DNA of 64,000 nucleotides from Arachidicoccus sp. Lineage in GTDB: Bacteria > Bacteroidota > Bacteroidia > Chitinophagales > Chitinophagaceae. The stretch is from positions 1 to 64,000 of the forward strand of contig JAPWKH010000026.1 of NCBI GenBank assembly GCA_028283605.1, written 5' to 3'. This document shows positions 9,214 to 18,398 of this stretch, piece by piece (the stretch's first letter is position 1; each line of letters starts with the position of its first letter). A program made the translations under genes and the position numbers. A model generated the notes under the pieces. That model worked only from the letters and a program-made list of their open reading frames with translations. It was not told the DNA's origin and did not search any database.

Positions 9214-10191
9214 GCAGGCGCAGGCTATTTTGGTGGTTTAGCATATACGGTTTTCTCGGGCAGAGACCAATTCAAAGATGTATTAATCGGCACTCTTGCA
9301 GGCGCAGTTATCGGTGGTTTTGCGGGTGATATTGGTAATATTAATTTTGGGAGCGGAATCGGCAGCAATGGATTAAGTGCCATGAATAGCAAAGTAGCCA
9401 GCTTTACTTCACTGGGGGTAAAGGCAGCAGATATAACTTTGGCTTTGGTAGCAACCAAATCTCCTGCCAGTTATTTAACACCTACGGTATTGTCTGGTGG
9501 ACCGGGGGTTGCTGTGACAATGGTTAAACCATACACGCCCCCTAGCATTTCTTCGGCTACAAATAACAATGTTTCTTTTGCTAGTAATGATGATGAAAGA
9601 GGAATAACACCTTCGATTCGAAAGGTCTTGGATTATATTTACGACAAGGAAGGAAGAGCGTATGAGGATACACATTCAAAGCCACCAACTGACCAGCCTA
9701 CAAAATTTGGAATAGATTTCGATATTTTTGATGATAATGCAGAAAACGCTTTAGGATTAACCCCATCAGTTACAAATCTGAAGCATTTAACACAAGTACA
9801 AGCAGATAAGTTTTATATGAATGTATATATATTGCCATTTGGTTACGAAAAATTAACTAATTTCCCCATTTTAAATGCTTTATTATCTCAAGCTCCTTTA
9901 GGTCAATACGGAGTGCAGGTTAATGCAAAAAAAGCATTGAATAAAGTTTTAGGAGGAGGATTTGACGTGAATACCAAAGCATTTACAAATTCTCAAGCTA
10001 GAGCAATAAATGGTCTAGGTAACAATACAGTCCAGTACATAAACACTTTTGGAGGTCTTCAATATAATTATTATATGGGGAAATATGATAAAAATCCTAT
10101 TCGAAATAAACAATACATTAATGGATGGATAAACCGTCTAAACGAGTTAATTAATCCCAAATATAATTTACCAGTTAAAAAAAACAAATAA
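9193..10191 (+). CDS. Headless Rhs C-terminal tip with GH108-like muramidase domain
   Basis: The frame is open from 8998 and includes an Rhs core. The only start-like codons are late, such as the GTG used here at 9193, so the delivery part is missing. After the shared Gly/Ala-rich linker, the unique tip from about residue 137 reads like a GH108 N-acetylmuramidase with its peptidoglycan-binding-3 part: helix plus KEG with Glu153 as the candidate catalytic acid, then PTKFGID, LTQVQADKFYMNVY, QAPLGQYGVQVNAKKALN and a C-terminal YINGWINRL. In phage and secreted GH108 enzymes the first motif is EGGY followed by TNFGIT. Here it is KEGRAYED...TKFGID, a diverged match. The predicted target is the periplasmic cell wall of a competitor. 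The stop overlaps the next start by one base. Confidence 0.72.
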   Translation: MPGALIGAGAGYFGGLAYTVFSGRDQFKDVLIGTLAGAVIGGFAGDIGNINFGSGIGSNGLSAMNSKVASFTSLGVKAADITLALVATKSPASYLTPTVLSGGPGVAVTMVKPYTPPSISSATNNNVSFASNDDERGITPSIRKVLDYIYDKEGRAYEDTHSKPPTDQPTKFGIDFDIFDDNAENALGLTPSVTNLKHLTQVQADKFYMNVYILPFGYEKLTNFPILNALLSQAPLGQYGVQVNAKKALNKVLGGGFDVNTKAFTNSQARAINGLGNNTVQYINTFGGLQYNYYMGKYDKNPIRNKQYINGWINRLNELINPKYNLPVKKNK

Positions 10192-10766
10192 TGAAAAACT
10201 ATTTTTTCCTAGACATGATAATTATTCAAACTGCATTAATATTATCTATGATTAGTTGTCAAAATTCTACATCCCTTAAACAAGGCAGTGATTCGATGCA
10301 AATCCATGATACATTAGAGAAATCCGACACTTCCCATCAAACCCAAACATCAATCACTTCGATAGACACTTCAATTATTTCCAAAATAACTGGTGGATGG
10401 TGTTATGTCGAAAAAGACACTTCTGATTCTACTATAATTCTCAAGGACTTTTCATTAACGCTAGTAGAGAAAGGAGATAGTTTATTTGGGGAATATAATT
10501 ATGTTTTTGCTAATGGCAGACATCTAAATTCGTCAGATGGTTGGTCATTTAAAATAAGAAAGGAAATAATTTTAGACAGTTCCACTTTTTTTCCTTTTGA
10601 AAACGCATATGATTATACTACTTTACATTTAAAGTTTGAATATGACAGAAACAATGACGTATTGAAATGGAAAATAAAAGAACCTTATGACAATAACAAA
10701 CATTGGCTACCTAATGAAATTAACTTACATAGGTGTGAACCAGATAAAACTAACAGCCTTAAATAA
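10191..10766 (+). CDS. Lipoprotein, candidate immunity protein for the muramidase tip
   Basis: The ATG shares one base with the stop of the muramidase tip (TAATG), so the pair is translationally coupled. The N-terminus is a lipoprotein signal: a hydrophobic stretch ending in LSMISC, with the lipobox Cys near residue 23. The Ser/Thr-rich spacer after it is typical of a membrane-anchored periplasmic domain. Residues 66-185 look like a small beta-rich domain (GGWCYVEKD, FSLTLVEKGDSLFGEYN). A periplasm-facing lipoprotein is the expected place for immunity against a wall-degrading toxin, which supports both assignments. No known lysozyme-inhibitor family is recognised. Confidence 0.62.
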   Translation: MKNYFFLDMIIIQTALILSMISCQNSTSLKQGSDSMQIHDTLEKSDTSHQTQTSITSIDTSIISKITGGWCYVEKDTSDSTIILKDFSLTLVEKGDSLFGEYNYVFANGRHLNSSDGWSFKIRKEIILDSSTFFPFENAYDYTTLHLKFEYDRNNDVLKWKIKEPYDNNKHWLPNEINLHRCEPDKTNSLK

Positions 10767-10792
10767 ATAACTCTTTTCCACCACGGACCGAT

Positions 10793-10906
10793 AAAGTTTC
10801 TTTGATATAATAAAGACTAAATCTTTACTAGTAAGTAGGGCGATGCAAGTGGTTTAACGATGTGACGGGTTGGAACGAGTTCGCCCTACGCGACTACGAC
10901 CCGCAG
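10793..10906 (+). pseudogene. Rhs core repeat, copy 3 (scar)
   Basis: This is a diverged third copy of the Rhs core start. It has the lead-in resembling those at 7041 and 8977, then FNDVTGWNEF and LRDYDPQ. A single-base deletion breaks the frame before FNDV. Homology ends abruptly after DPQ at 10906, 44 bases from the copA stop codon on the other strand. No toxin tip remains. It marks the right end of the Rhs cassette block. Confidence 0.8.
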
Positions 10907-10949
10907 TCTTATAGTTTGGGATTTACCATTCCAAAATATTATGTGCCTT

Positions 10950-13076
10950 TCAATCAACCGCTTTCCAACTTAGCCTTACAGAATTGATTCCGAGTGCAAT
11001 ATCGCTGAAGCCCATAGCCAGCGCGGCAAAAGACGGACTTAACAATCCGAAACAGGCAATTGGAATAGCAACAATATTATAAGCAAACGCCCAAAATAAA
11101 TTTTGCTTAATGGTTGTAAAAGTTGCCTTTCCCAAACCAAGCGCTAAAGGCAGATGAACCAATCCGTGATTCATTAAAACTACCTGTGCCGTTTGTATGG
11201 CAATTTGCGAAGAATCACTCAAACTTACGCCAATCGTAGCTTTAGCCAATGCCGGCGCATCATTGATGCCATCGCCAACCATAGCAGTTGCATTTTGTTT
11301 ATTGAGAGAATCTATTATATTTAATTTTTGTTCGGGCGTTTGTTCTGCATATACTTCATCTATGCCAAGTTCTTTTGCAACCGTATCGCATTTTGTCTTG
11401 CTATCTCCACTGAGTAAAACTGTTTTCAAACCTTTGGCGTGTAATTGCCCTATGATTTTTTTGGCTTCCGGGCGAATGGCATCTTGAACATCTACCCACC
11501 CGAGCAATTCATTGTTTTTAATTAAGTATAAATTATGCGATAAATCTTCCGTAATGCCCGTTGCTTTTTTGTAAGAGGCAAACCAAAAGATATTCCCATC
11601 TTTATCTTCTGCCGTTACACCTATACCTTTTACTTCTTTGATATTTTTCCAAACAATTGTACCTAAAGTTTTCCAATTTTTAATGATGGCTTTGGCTATC
11701 GGATGATTAGAAAATTTTTCCATCGAAACAATTATTTTCTTAAAATCATCTTCCTCCATATTTCCGGATACAAAATAATTTTTGATGGCAAATTCGCCTG
11801 TAGTAAGCGTTCCCGTTTTGTCGAAAACAATCTGCTTTATGTTTTTAAACACTTCCAGGCTGCGTGCATTTCTAAATAAAATACCGTGCTTGGCTGCACG
11901 CCCCAAACCTACGGCAATTGCAGCTGGCGTTGCAAGCCCCATCGCGCACGGACAAGAAATTACTAATACGGCAACGCTTCTCAATAAACTTTCTTCGAAT
12001 GTTTGCGAACCAATAAAATAGTTTATCAGAAAACATATCAAAGAAATAATTAAAACCGCCGGGACGAATATGGCGCTTATCTTATCTGCCAGTTGCTGCA
12101 TTGGTGGCTTATCGGCTTGTGCATCTTTCACCAATTGAAGTATTCTGTTCAGCACGGTGTCTTTTCCTGTTGCCGTTACATAGGCTTTTACAGTTCCTTC
12201 TGATAACATGCTGCCGCCGATTAATGCATCGTTCTTCTTTCTTTCCGCAGGCGAACTTTCTCCCGTAAGAATGGATTCGTCCACGCTTGCTGCGCCGGAT
12301 AATATTTTACAATCCGCAGGAACAAATTCTCCGCTTTTGATTAATACTAAATCTCCCGTTTTAAGATGTTCGCTCGCTACCGGCATTATGTGTTCATTGT
12401 GCTGCTCATCATAAACAATCATATTCGCTTCGCTCTTTTGTGATACAGCCAAACTGTTCAGGGCTTCCTGCGTTTTTTGTACGGAACGGTCTTCCAGCCA
12501 ATTGCCAAGAAATACCAATGTGATAATAGTGGCTGTAGTTTCGTAAAACATATAGTTCATCGGATTGCCGGAAAGCGTTCCATATAAACTATAAGCAAAT
12601 GAAGCAATAGCGCCAACGGCTACTAAGACATTCATATTTGGTGTGCCTTTTCGTAAACTGCGGAAACCGCTTTTTCCGAAAAAAATCATTCCTTCGATAA
12701 ATACAGGAAGCGTTAATGCAATTTGAAATAAAGGATTCATGAGCCAATGCACATTCGGCAAAAACATGTGCAGCCAAAGCGGAACAGTAAAGATTAAACA
12801 AAAAATAAAACGTTCGAAATGGTCGGATAATAATTTATTCTTTGCAGTATTTGCCTTATCGGAAGTTAGTCCATTTACAACATGATAACCCAAATCATCA
12901 ATCTCATTCTGAATAGTTTGCAGTTCTTGTGTTGGCGGCTTCACAAAAGATACTTCACCGCCAAGGAAATCAACGGCAACATTTTTAGCGCCAATTTTCT
13001 TCAACAATTTTTCAATCGATAATGCACAGTTGGTACAAGACATTCCTTCTACTTTCCATTGAATATTTTCCTGCAT
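10950..13076 (-). CDS. copA: Copper-exporting P1B-type ATPase
   Basis: The 708-residue protein begins with a heavy-metal-associated domain (GMSCTNC, metal-binding Cys14 and Cys17). All P1B hallmarks follow: an actuator-domain loop (ILTGESSPAE), the membrane metal site SCPCAMGLATP (the CPC motif of Cu(I) pumps), the phosphorylation site FDKTGTLTTGE, the HP pair (NHPIAKAI) and the hinge VGDGINDAPAL. Eight membrane helices are expected. It exports Cu(I) from the cytoplasm at the expense of ATP. No CsoR-type or CueR-type regulator is adjacent. Its 3' end lies 44 bases from an Rhs scar, so the toxin block was inserted or eroded up to its terminator region without touching the coding sequence. Confidence 0.93.
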   Translation of the reverse strand: MQENIQWKVEGMSCTNCALSIEKLLKKIGAKNVAVDFLGGEVSFVKPPTQELQTIQNEIDDLGYHVVNGLTSDKANTAKNKLLSDHFERFIFCLIFTVPLWLHMFLPNVHWLMNPLFQIALTLPVFIEGMIFFGKSGFRSLRKGTPNMNVLVAVGAIASFAYSLYGTLSGNPMNYMFYETTATIITLVFLGNWLEDRSVQKTQEALNSLAVSQKSEANMIVYDEQHNEHIMPVASEHLKTGDLVLIKSGEFVPADCKILSGAASVDESILTGESSPAERKKNDALIGGSMLSEGTVKAYVTATGKDTVLNRILQLVKDAQADKPPMQQLADKISAIFVPAVLIISLICFLINYFIGSQTFEESLLRSVAVLVISCPCAMGLATPAAIAVGLGRAAKHGILFRNARSLEVFKNIKQIVFDKTGTLTTGEFAIKNYFVSGNMEEDDFKKIIVSMEKFSNHPIAKAIIKNWKTLGTIVWKNIKEVKGIGVTAEDKDGNIFWFASYKKATGITEDLSHNLYLIKNNELLGWVDVQDAIRPEAKKIIGQLHAKGLKTVLLSGDSKTKCDTVAKELGIDEVYAEQTPEQKLNIIDSLNKQNATAMVGDGINDAPALAKATIGVSLSDSSQIAIQTAQVVLMNHGLVHLPLALGLGKATFTTIKQNLFWAFAYNIVAIPIACFGLLSPSFAALAMGFSDIALGINSVRLSWKAVD

Positions 13077-13236
13077 GTTCGTTCTTTGAAATACAAAGTT
13101 ACAAGCTATTATCTTCTCAAAAGGAAATCGGCTGTATCGTTTATTTTAACAAGGTTGCAAGCAGATGATTTTTTACAAAACCCTTACAATAAAAATTCCT
13201 TAGCATTAATTTAATAGAATACCGGTTGCGATGATG

Positions 13237-13244
13237 TAAATTTG
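13237..13244 (+). promoter_or_regulatory. Probable -7 promoter element of osmC-like gene
   Basis: TAAATTTG matches the Bacteroidota -7 consensus TAnnTTTG and lies 32 bases before the OsmC-family start codon. No clear -33 TTTG is seen at the usual spacing. Confidence 0.45.
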
Positions 13245-13276
13245 GGATATTAATTATTCATTAAAAAAATCATATA

Positions 13277-13690
13277 ATGAAACGCAATGCAACAGCCGTA
13301 TGGAACGGCACCATAAAAGAAGGAAGCGGAAATTTAACTACGGGCAGCACGACTCTAAATAAAACGCAATATTCTTTCAACAGCCGTTTTGCCGACGGAG
13401 TAGGAACTAACCCTGAAGAATTGATAGCAGCAGCTCACGCGGGATGTTTTACCATGAAACTTAGCGCAGATTTGTCGCAAGCAGGTTATACACCGGAAGA
13501 ATTGCAAACTACAGCTACAGTAACTTTAGATAATGGCAAACTTACAAAATCAGAATTGGTATTGAAAGGGAAAGTACCCGGAATTAGCGAAGAAGAATTT
13601 CTGAAATTTGCAAAAGGAGCAGAAGAAACTTGTCCGGTAAGCCAGGGATTGAATTTGGAAATTACCTTGGATGCTACATTTGTACAATGA
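13277..13690 (+). CDS. osmC: OsmC-family organic hydroperoxide reductase
   Basis: At 137 residues this is the standard size for OsmC/Ohr. Both redox cysteines are visible: peroxidatic Cys57 in AHAGCFTM and resolving Cys119 in EETCPVSQ. The N-terminal GTNPEELIAAAHAGC arrangement is OsmC-type rather than Ohr-type. The enzyme reduces organic hydroperoxides in the cytoplasm. It stands alone between copA (divergent) and comEC, with its own promoter-like element and a strong terminator hairpin, so it is probably monocistronic. Confidence 0.93.
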   Translation: MKRNATAVWNGTIKEGSGNLTTGSTTLNKTQYSFNSRFADGVGTNPEELIAAAHAGCFTMKLSADLSQAGYTPEELQTTATVTLDNGKLTKSELVLKGKVPGISEEEFLKFAKGAEETCPVSQGLNLEITLDATFVQ

Positions 13691-13719
13691 TTTAGAAATA
13701 GCTAATACAATTAAAATAC

Positions 13720-13754
13720 AAAAAAGAGAGTGTTGTACAGCATTCTCTTTTTTT
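13720..13754 (+). terminator. Intrinsic terminator after osmC-like gene
   Basis: The arms 13720-13733 and 13740-13753 pair (A6-GAGA...TCTC-T6, one G-T pair) around a short loop and run into T residues. Confidence 0.75.
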
Positions 13755-13784
13755 GTAAATTGAGATGTAATTAATTGCTTCAAC

Positions 13785-15860
13785 ATGAAAAATATTGTTG
13801 TTAAAAAAATCCCATTGCTTCCAAATTTAACTGCATACATTATAGGTATATGGTTCGAAAGTTATTTTAATATACGAATTATATATTTAGCTATTACTTT
13901 AATATGTATTTTTCTTTTTTACTTTTTATTTTCACTTACCTCTCCTCTATTCAAATTAAGATATAAATATTTTATAACTTCTTCATTACTTGTAATGATT
14001 TCGCTTCTTGGAAGTTTAAGAATATATATGATTGATGTGAAGAATGATAAACACTTTGCAGCGAACTATTCTTCTGCACAGTCTTACTTAGTCAGAATAA
14101 ATGAGCCTTTGCAACGAAAACCAAAATCTTATAAAACTACAGCAAGCTTAGAAAAAATATTTGCAAATGGCAACTGGCATAAAGCAACAGGTAATTTGTT
14201 TATATATTTTCGAGTTAATAATTTTAAAAGCAATATCAGTATAGGATCTCAAATCATTTTCAATAGAAAACCACAGCTGATAAAGAATGCCGGCAATCCG
14301 GGCGAATTTGATTATGCAACTTATTGTCATAGAAAAGGCATTTATTTTCAAGAATTTTTGAGTGATAAAGAATATGTTTCTTTACCGCAAAACAATACTT
14401 CTTTTTTTGAAGTATTACTAAACAATACACGCGAAAAAATTATTCAGACTATTGATGAAAATATTGCCGGCAAAGAAGAACAAGCTGTTGCTAAAGCGTT
14501 GCTAATTGGTTATCGCAACGATTTGGATAAAGATGTATTACAGGCTTTCGCAAACGCTGGCGTGATACATATCATAGCCATCAGTGGAATGCATTTAATT
14601 TTAATCGGCGGTATTTTCCTTTGGATTTTTTCTCCGTTGAAAAGATGGAAAAATGGCAAATTGATACAAGTCCTTTTGGTATTGTCGATTGTTTGGTTTT
14701 TTACATTTATTGCAGGTGGCGTTCCCTCTATCACGCGCGCAGCCATCATGTTTTCTGTTTTTATTTGTGCCGTTTTATTCGGAAGGCAATATGCGATTTA
14801 TAATTCACTGGCTTTTTCGGCTTTGCTGTTATTATTAATCAATCCGTATAATTTATGGGATGCAGGATTTGTGTTGTCATATGCGGCAGTATTGAGCATC
14901 GTGCTGTTTTATAAATATATTCATTCAGCCAAAAGCTTTGATAATAAAGTACTGAAAACTTTATGGGAATTAATAACCATGTCAATTGCAGCACAAATAT
15001 TAACGCTGCCATTCGTGCTCTATTATTTTCATCGGTTTCCGGTACTTTTTTTATTCGCAAACATAGTCGCCGTGCCGCTTTCAACGATTATTCTTTATAT
15101 GGAAATCATTCTGCTTGCAGTCTCTTTTGTTCATCCGGCAGCATTGTTTGCAGGAAAAATTGTCGCAAGCCTTATTTCATTTTTCGATATAATGATGCAA
15201 TACTTCGGAAACTTAAAGTTTGCCGTCATTGATTTTGCCGATATAAATATTGTGCAAATGCTACTGTTGATTTGTTGTGTTTTCGGGTTATATTTTTTCA
15301 TTGCTTTTAAAACGAAAAATGGTATAACAGTTTTTGTTTGCTGTTTATTGAGTTGTATCATTATCGGATCTGCGCAGTTTATTCGGCAATCGCATCAACA
15401 TAAACTTATTGTTTATAATATTCCAAAACATGCTGTAACGGATATTTTTAATGGGCATTCTTATGCTTCTTACAGCGATACATTATTGGATAAAAAATCC
15501 GACGAATATGCTTATACTTTAAAATTAACAAGAGAAAAATTTCATGTTTATTCTAAAAATGCCTCCAAAGAAATTTATGCAGATTTTCCTGAAATTATTT
15601 ACCGTAAAAAACATCTTTATGTACTTAATGAAAATTCCATAGATATTTTGAATACTTCTTCCAACCCAGATATTATTATTGTAGAAGCTATTAAATACTT
15701 GAATATACAAGAAGTTCACAACAGATTTCCAAAGGCTTTTTTTGTCTTTACAAATGCGAACAGTTTGTGGAAAATTGAACAATGGAAAAAAAGCTGCATA
15801 GGCTTACATTTGCACTTTCATTCGATACCCGACAAGGGTGCGTTTGTGATGAATATGTAA
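13785..15860 (+). CDS. comEC: ComEC/Rec2-family DNA uptake membrane protein
   Basis: The 691-residue polytopic membrane protein has N-terminal helices, then a soluble OB-like part (DUF4131-type) around residues 90-200, then the competence domain. The competence domain holds the diagnostic IHIIAISGMHL at about residue 265 and GGVPSITRAAIMF. The C-terminal 150 residues are soluble but do not show the metallo-beta-lactamase HxHxDH motif of the long ComEC form. Shorter ComEC proteins of this type are common in Bacteroidota. The expected role is passage of transforming single-stranded DNA across the inner membrane. purH follows after 20 bases, so the two may be cotranscribed. Confidence 0.88.
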   Translation: MKNIVVKKIPLLPNLTAYIIGIWFESYFNIRIIYLAITLICIFLFYFLFSLTSPLFKLRYKYFITSSLLVMISLLGSLRIYMIDVKNDKHFAANYSSAQSYLVRINEPLQRKPKSYKTTASLEKIFANGNWHKATGNLFIYFRVNNFKSNISIGSQIIFNRKPQLIKNAGNPGEFDYATYCHRKGIYFQEFLSDKEYVSLPQNNTSFFEVLLNNTREKIIQTIDENIAGKEEQAVAKALLIGYRNDLDKDVLQAFANAGVIHIIAISGMHLILIGGIFLWIFSPLKRWKNGKLIQVLLVLSIVWFFTFIAGGVPSITRAAIMFSVFICAVLFGRQYAIYNSLAFSALLLLLINPYNLWDAGFVLSYAAVLSIVLFYKYIHSAKSFDNKVLKTLWELITMSIAAQILTLPFVLYYFHRFPVLFLFANIVAVPLSTIILYMEIILLAVSFVHPAALFAGKIVASLISFFDIMMQYFGNLKFAVIDFADINIVQMLLLICCVFGLYFFIAFKTKNGITVFVCCLLSCIIIGSAQFIRQSHQHKLIVYNIPKHAVTDIFNGHSYASYSDTLLDKKSDEYAYTLKLTREKFHVYSKNASKEIYADFPEIIYRKKHLYVLNENSIDILNTSSNPDIIIVEAIKYLNIQEVHNRFPKAFFVFTNANSLWKIEQWKKSCIGLHLHFHSIPDKGAFVMNM

Positions 15861-15880
15861 ATTAATTCTCTAAAAATATT

Positions 15881-17389
15881 ATGCAAAAGAAAATCAATTC
15901 AGCGCTTATTTCCGTTTTTTATAAAACCGGGTTGGAAGCCTTAGTAAAAACTTTATCCGAACAAAATGTTACCATATATTCAACAGGCGGCACACAAAAA
16001 TTTATTGAAGATTTAAACATTAAATGTATTGGTGTGGAAGAAGTAACCACTTATCCTTCCATTCTCGGTGGCCGCGTTAAAACACTGCACCCGTCTATGT
16101 TTGGTGGCATTTTGGGAAGAAGAGATAATGAACAGGATTTGAAAGAAATGAAAGAATATAACATTCCTGAAATAGATTTGGTAATAGTAGATTTATATCC
16201 TTTCGAAGAAACCTTGCAACAAACAAATGAAGAAAAATTAATTATTGAAAAAATAGACATTGGCGGTCCTTCGATGATTCGCGCAGCTGCAAAAAACTTT
16301 AAAGACCTTACAGTTATTGCAGACAAAAATGATTATGAAGTATTGAACGAAATATTGAAAACACAGGATGGCGCTACAACGATTGAACAGCGCAAATCCT
16401 TTGCTGCAAAGGCTTTTGAAGTGGCGATGAATTATGATATTGCTATTAATAATTATTTTAACGGGACAATTATTAAACCGTTGAAAAATAAAACCGTTTT
16501 GCGTTATGGAGAAAATCCGCATCAGCAAGGAAGTTTTTATGGAGATTTGAATGAAGTGTTTGAGCAATTGAACGGAAAAGAATTGTCTTATAATAATCTG
16601 GTGGATGCAGACGGAGCCGTTCAGTTAGTTAAAGAATTTGATAAAGAACAAAAAGCTGTTTTTGCCATCTTCAAGCATACCAATGTGTGCGGCATTGCTG
16701 TACGCGATACGCTGAAATCCGCTTGGGACGCAGCTTTGGCCGGCGACCCGGAAAGTGCATTTGGCGGTGTGATTATTACAAATAAAAAAGTTGATGAAGA
16801 AACAGCCAACGCCATCAGCGAAATATTCTTTGAAGTTTTGATAGCGCCGACATTTGATGATGCAGCTTTGAATATTTTAAAATCCAAAAAGAACAGAATA
16901 ATTCTTCAATTGAAAAATTACAAAGCATCAGATAAACAATTTAAGTCGGTATTGAACGGGACTTTGGTGCAAGATAATGATGAAGGAAATTATATAGAAT
17001 GGAAAGAAACAGGCGGCAAGCCTTCCGATGAAAAGCAAAAAGAGGAATTGACTTTTGCAAACATTGTTGTAAAACATTTAAAAAGCAATGCAATTGCTTT
17101 GGTAAAAGATTTTCAGCTTGTAGGCAAAGGCTGCGGGCAAACAAGCCGTGTAGATGCTTTGCGCCATGCAATTGAAAAAGCAAAACAATTTAACTTCGAT
17201 TTAAAAGGTGCAGTATTAGCTTCCGATGCTTTTTTCCCTTTCGATGACTGTGTAAAATTGGCGCACGCAGAAGGTATTGATGCATTCATTCAGCCAGGCG
17301 GTTCCATTCGCGACAAAGACAGCATCGCTTATTGCGTGGAAAATAATTTAGTAATGATAATTACAGGGCAACGACATTTCAAACATTAA
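15881..17389 (+). CDS. purH: Bifunctional AICAR formyltransferase / IMP cyclohydrolase
   Basis: The 502-residue protein catalyses the last two steps of purine synthesis. The IMP cyclohydrolase domain is first (MGS-like fold, residues 1-190, with STGGT and GGRVKTLHP). The AICAR transformylase domain follows (LRYGENPHQQGSFY, FKHTNVCG with the Lys-His catalytic pair, and GQTSRVDA). The C-terminus ends in the typical ITGQRHFKH. Length and motifs are complete. It is not in a purine operon; purS lies separately at 29.7 kb. Confidence 0.97.
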   Translation: MQKKINSALISVFYKTGLEALVKTLSEQNVTIYSTGGTQKFIEDLNIKCIGVEEVTTYPSILGGRVKTLHPSMFGGILGRRDNEQDLKEMKEYNIPEIDLVIVDLYPFEETLQQTNEEKLIIEKIDIGGPSMIRAAAKNFKDLTVIADKNDYEVLNEILKTQDGATTIEQRKSFAAKAFEVAMNYDIAINNYFNGTIIKPLKNKTVLRYGENPHQQGSFYGDLNEVFEQLNGKELSYNNLVDADGAVQLVKEFDKEQKAVFAIFKHTNVCGIAVRDTLKSAWDAALAGDPESAFGGVIITNKKVDEETANAISEIFFEVLIAPTFDDAALNILKSKKNRIILQLKNYKASDKQFKSVLNGTLVQDNDEGNYIEWKETGGKPSDEKQKEELTFANIVVKHLKSNAIALVKDFQLVGKGCGQTSRVDALRHAIEKAKQFNFDLKGAVLASDAFFPFDDCVKLAHAEGIDAFIQPGGSIRDKDSIAYCVENNLVMIITGQRHFKH

Positions 17390-17552
17390 TTATTCATTGT
17401 TTTATTACGCAAAATAAAATTAGCAGAAATATCAATTTTAATTTTTTATTAAAAAATGGTTTATTAGTTTAGCTCCCGTTTTTGAGAAGCTTCTTATCGA
17501 TAATTGTTTTCTAATTATTTTTTTTAATGAATTAAAATTTATTTAATTGCGT

Positions 17553-18392
17553 ATGGTAGCTTATAATTTATACTTACCAAATCTTAAGCGTACAGTTTTC
17601 TTTTCCTTTTTATTGGCACTGATTTGTTATCCTGTTTTTTCGCCGGCACAATCCGGTAGATCTACTTTTTCAGCTAGGCTCATCAATATTGAGGCTGCTG
17701 CAAATGCCTCATTTTCTTATAATGCTAGTCTGAAAAACGGAACAGCCTCTTCACAGTACTATAATTTTAGTGCAAAAGTGCCTGATGGATGGACTGCGGT
17801 TTTCCGTGTAGAAGGCAGTCAGGTTGCGGCTTTTAAATTAGATTCTAATAAAACCGAAGAAGTAGCAATACAAATCACGCCGGCACCCAATGCAAAGCCC
17901 GGCAAATATGAAATTCCCGTAACCGCATTCTCTGCGGCAGATTCAGTAAGTTTAAATCTGGAAGCTGTAGTTACCGGCGCTTATAAACTTGAACTTTCTA
18001 CCCCGACCGGGCGATTAAGCGATGAGATCACGGAAGGCTCCGATAAAGAAATTATTTTAACCGTAACCAATTCCGGTACAATTGATTTAAATGATGTGCA
18101 ACTTTCAGCGCAAACTCCTGCGGAATGGCAAGCCACTTTTGAACCGGCGAAAATAGATCATTTGGAAGCAGGTAAAACTGTAAATGTAACTGCTACGTTA
18201 AAAGTGCCTGGTAAAACCATCACAGGCGATTATGTAACTACATTTTCAGCCAAAACTTCCAATGCCAATGCTGATGCTGCTTTCCGCATGACGGTAAAGA
18301 CTTCATTACTTTCCGGTTGGATAGGCATTTTGATTATACTTATTGCAATCGGTATTATTTATTATTTAATTCGCAAATACGGAAGAAGATAA
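17553..18392 (+). CDS. Membrane-anchored NEW3-domain protein of an ABC exporter
   Basis: I chose ATG 17553 over the upstream TTG at 17547. The protein has an N-terminal signal or anchor (FFSFLLALICYPVFSPAQS), two tandem Ig-like NEW3-type beta domains (residues 30-145 and 150-250, each with a VTNSGT-like or LKNGTASS-like strand), and a C-terminal membrane helix (WIGILIILIAIGIIYYLI) followed by RKYGRR. It faces the periplasm. The ABC ATPase begins 6 bases after the stop and the permease follows, so the three probably form one exporter. The substrate is unknown. Confidence 0.8.
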   Translation: MVAYNLYLPNLKRTVFFSFLLALICYPVFSPAQSGRSTFSARLINIEAAANASFSYNASLKNGTASSQYYNFSAKVPDGWTAVFRVEGSQVAAFKLDSNKTEEVAIQITPAPNAKPGKYEIPVTAFSAADSVSLNLEAVVTGAYKLELSTPTGRLSDEITEGSDKEIILTVTNSGTIDLNDVQLSAQTPAEWQATFEPAKIDHLEAGKTVNVTATLKVPGKTITGDYVTTFSAKTSNANADAAFRMTVKTSLLSGWIGILIILIAIGIIYYLIRKYGRR

Positions 18393-18398
18393 AGGCTT

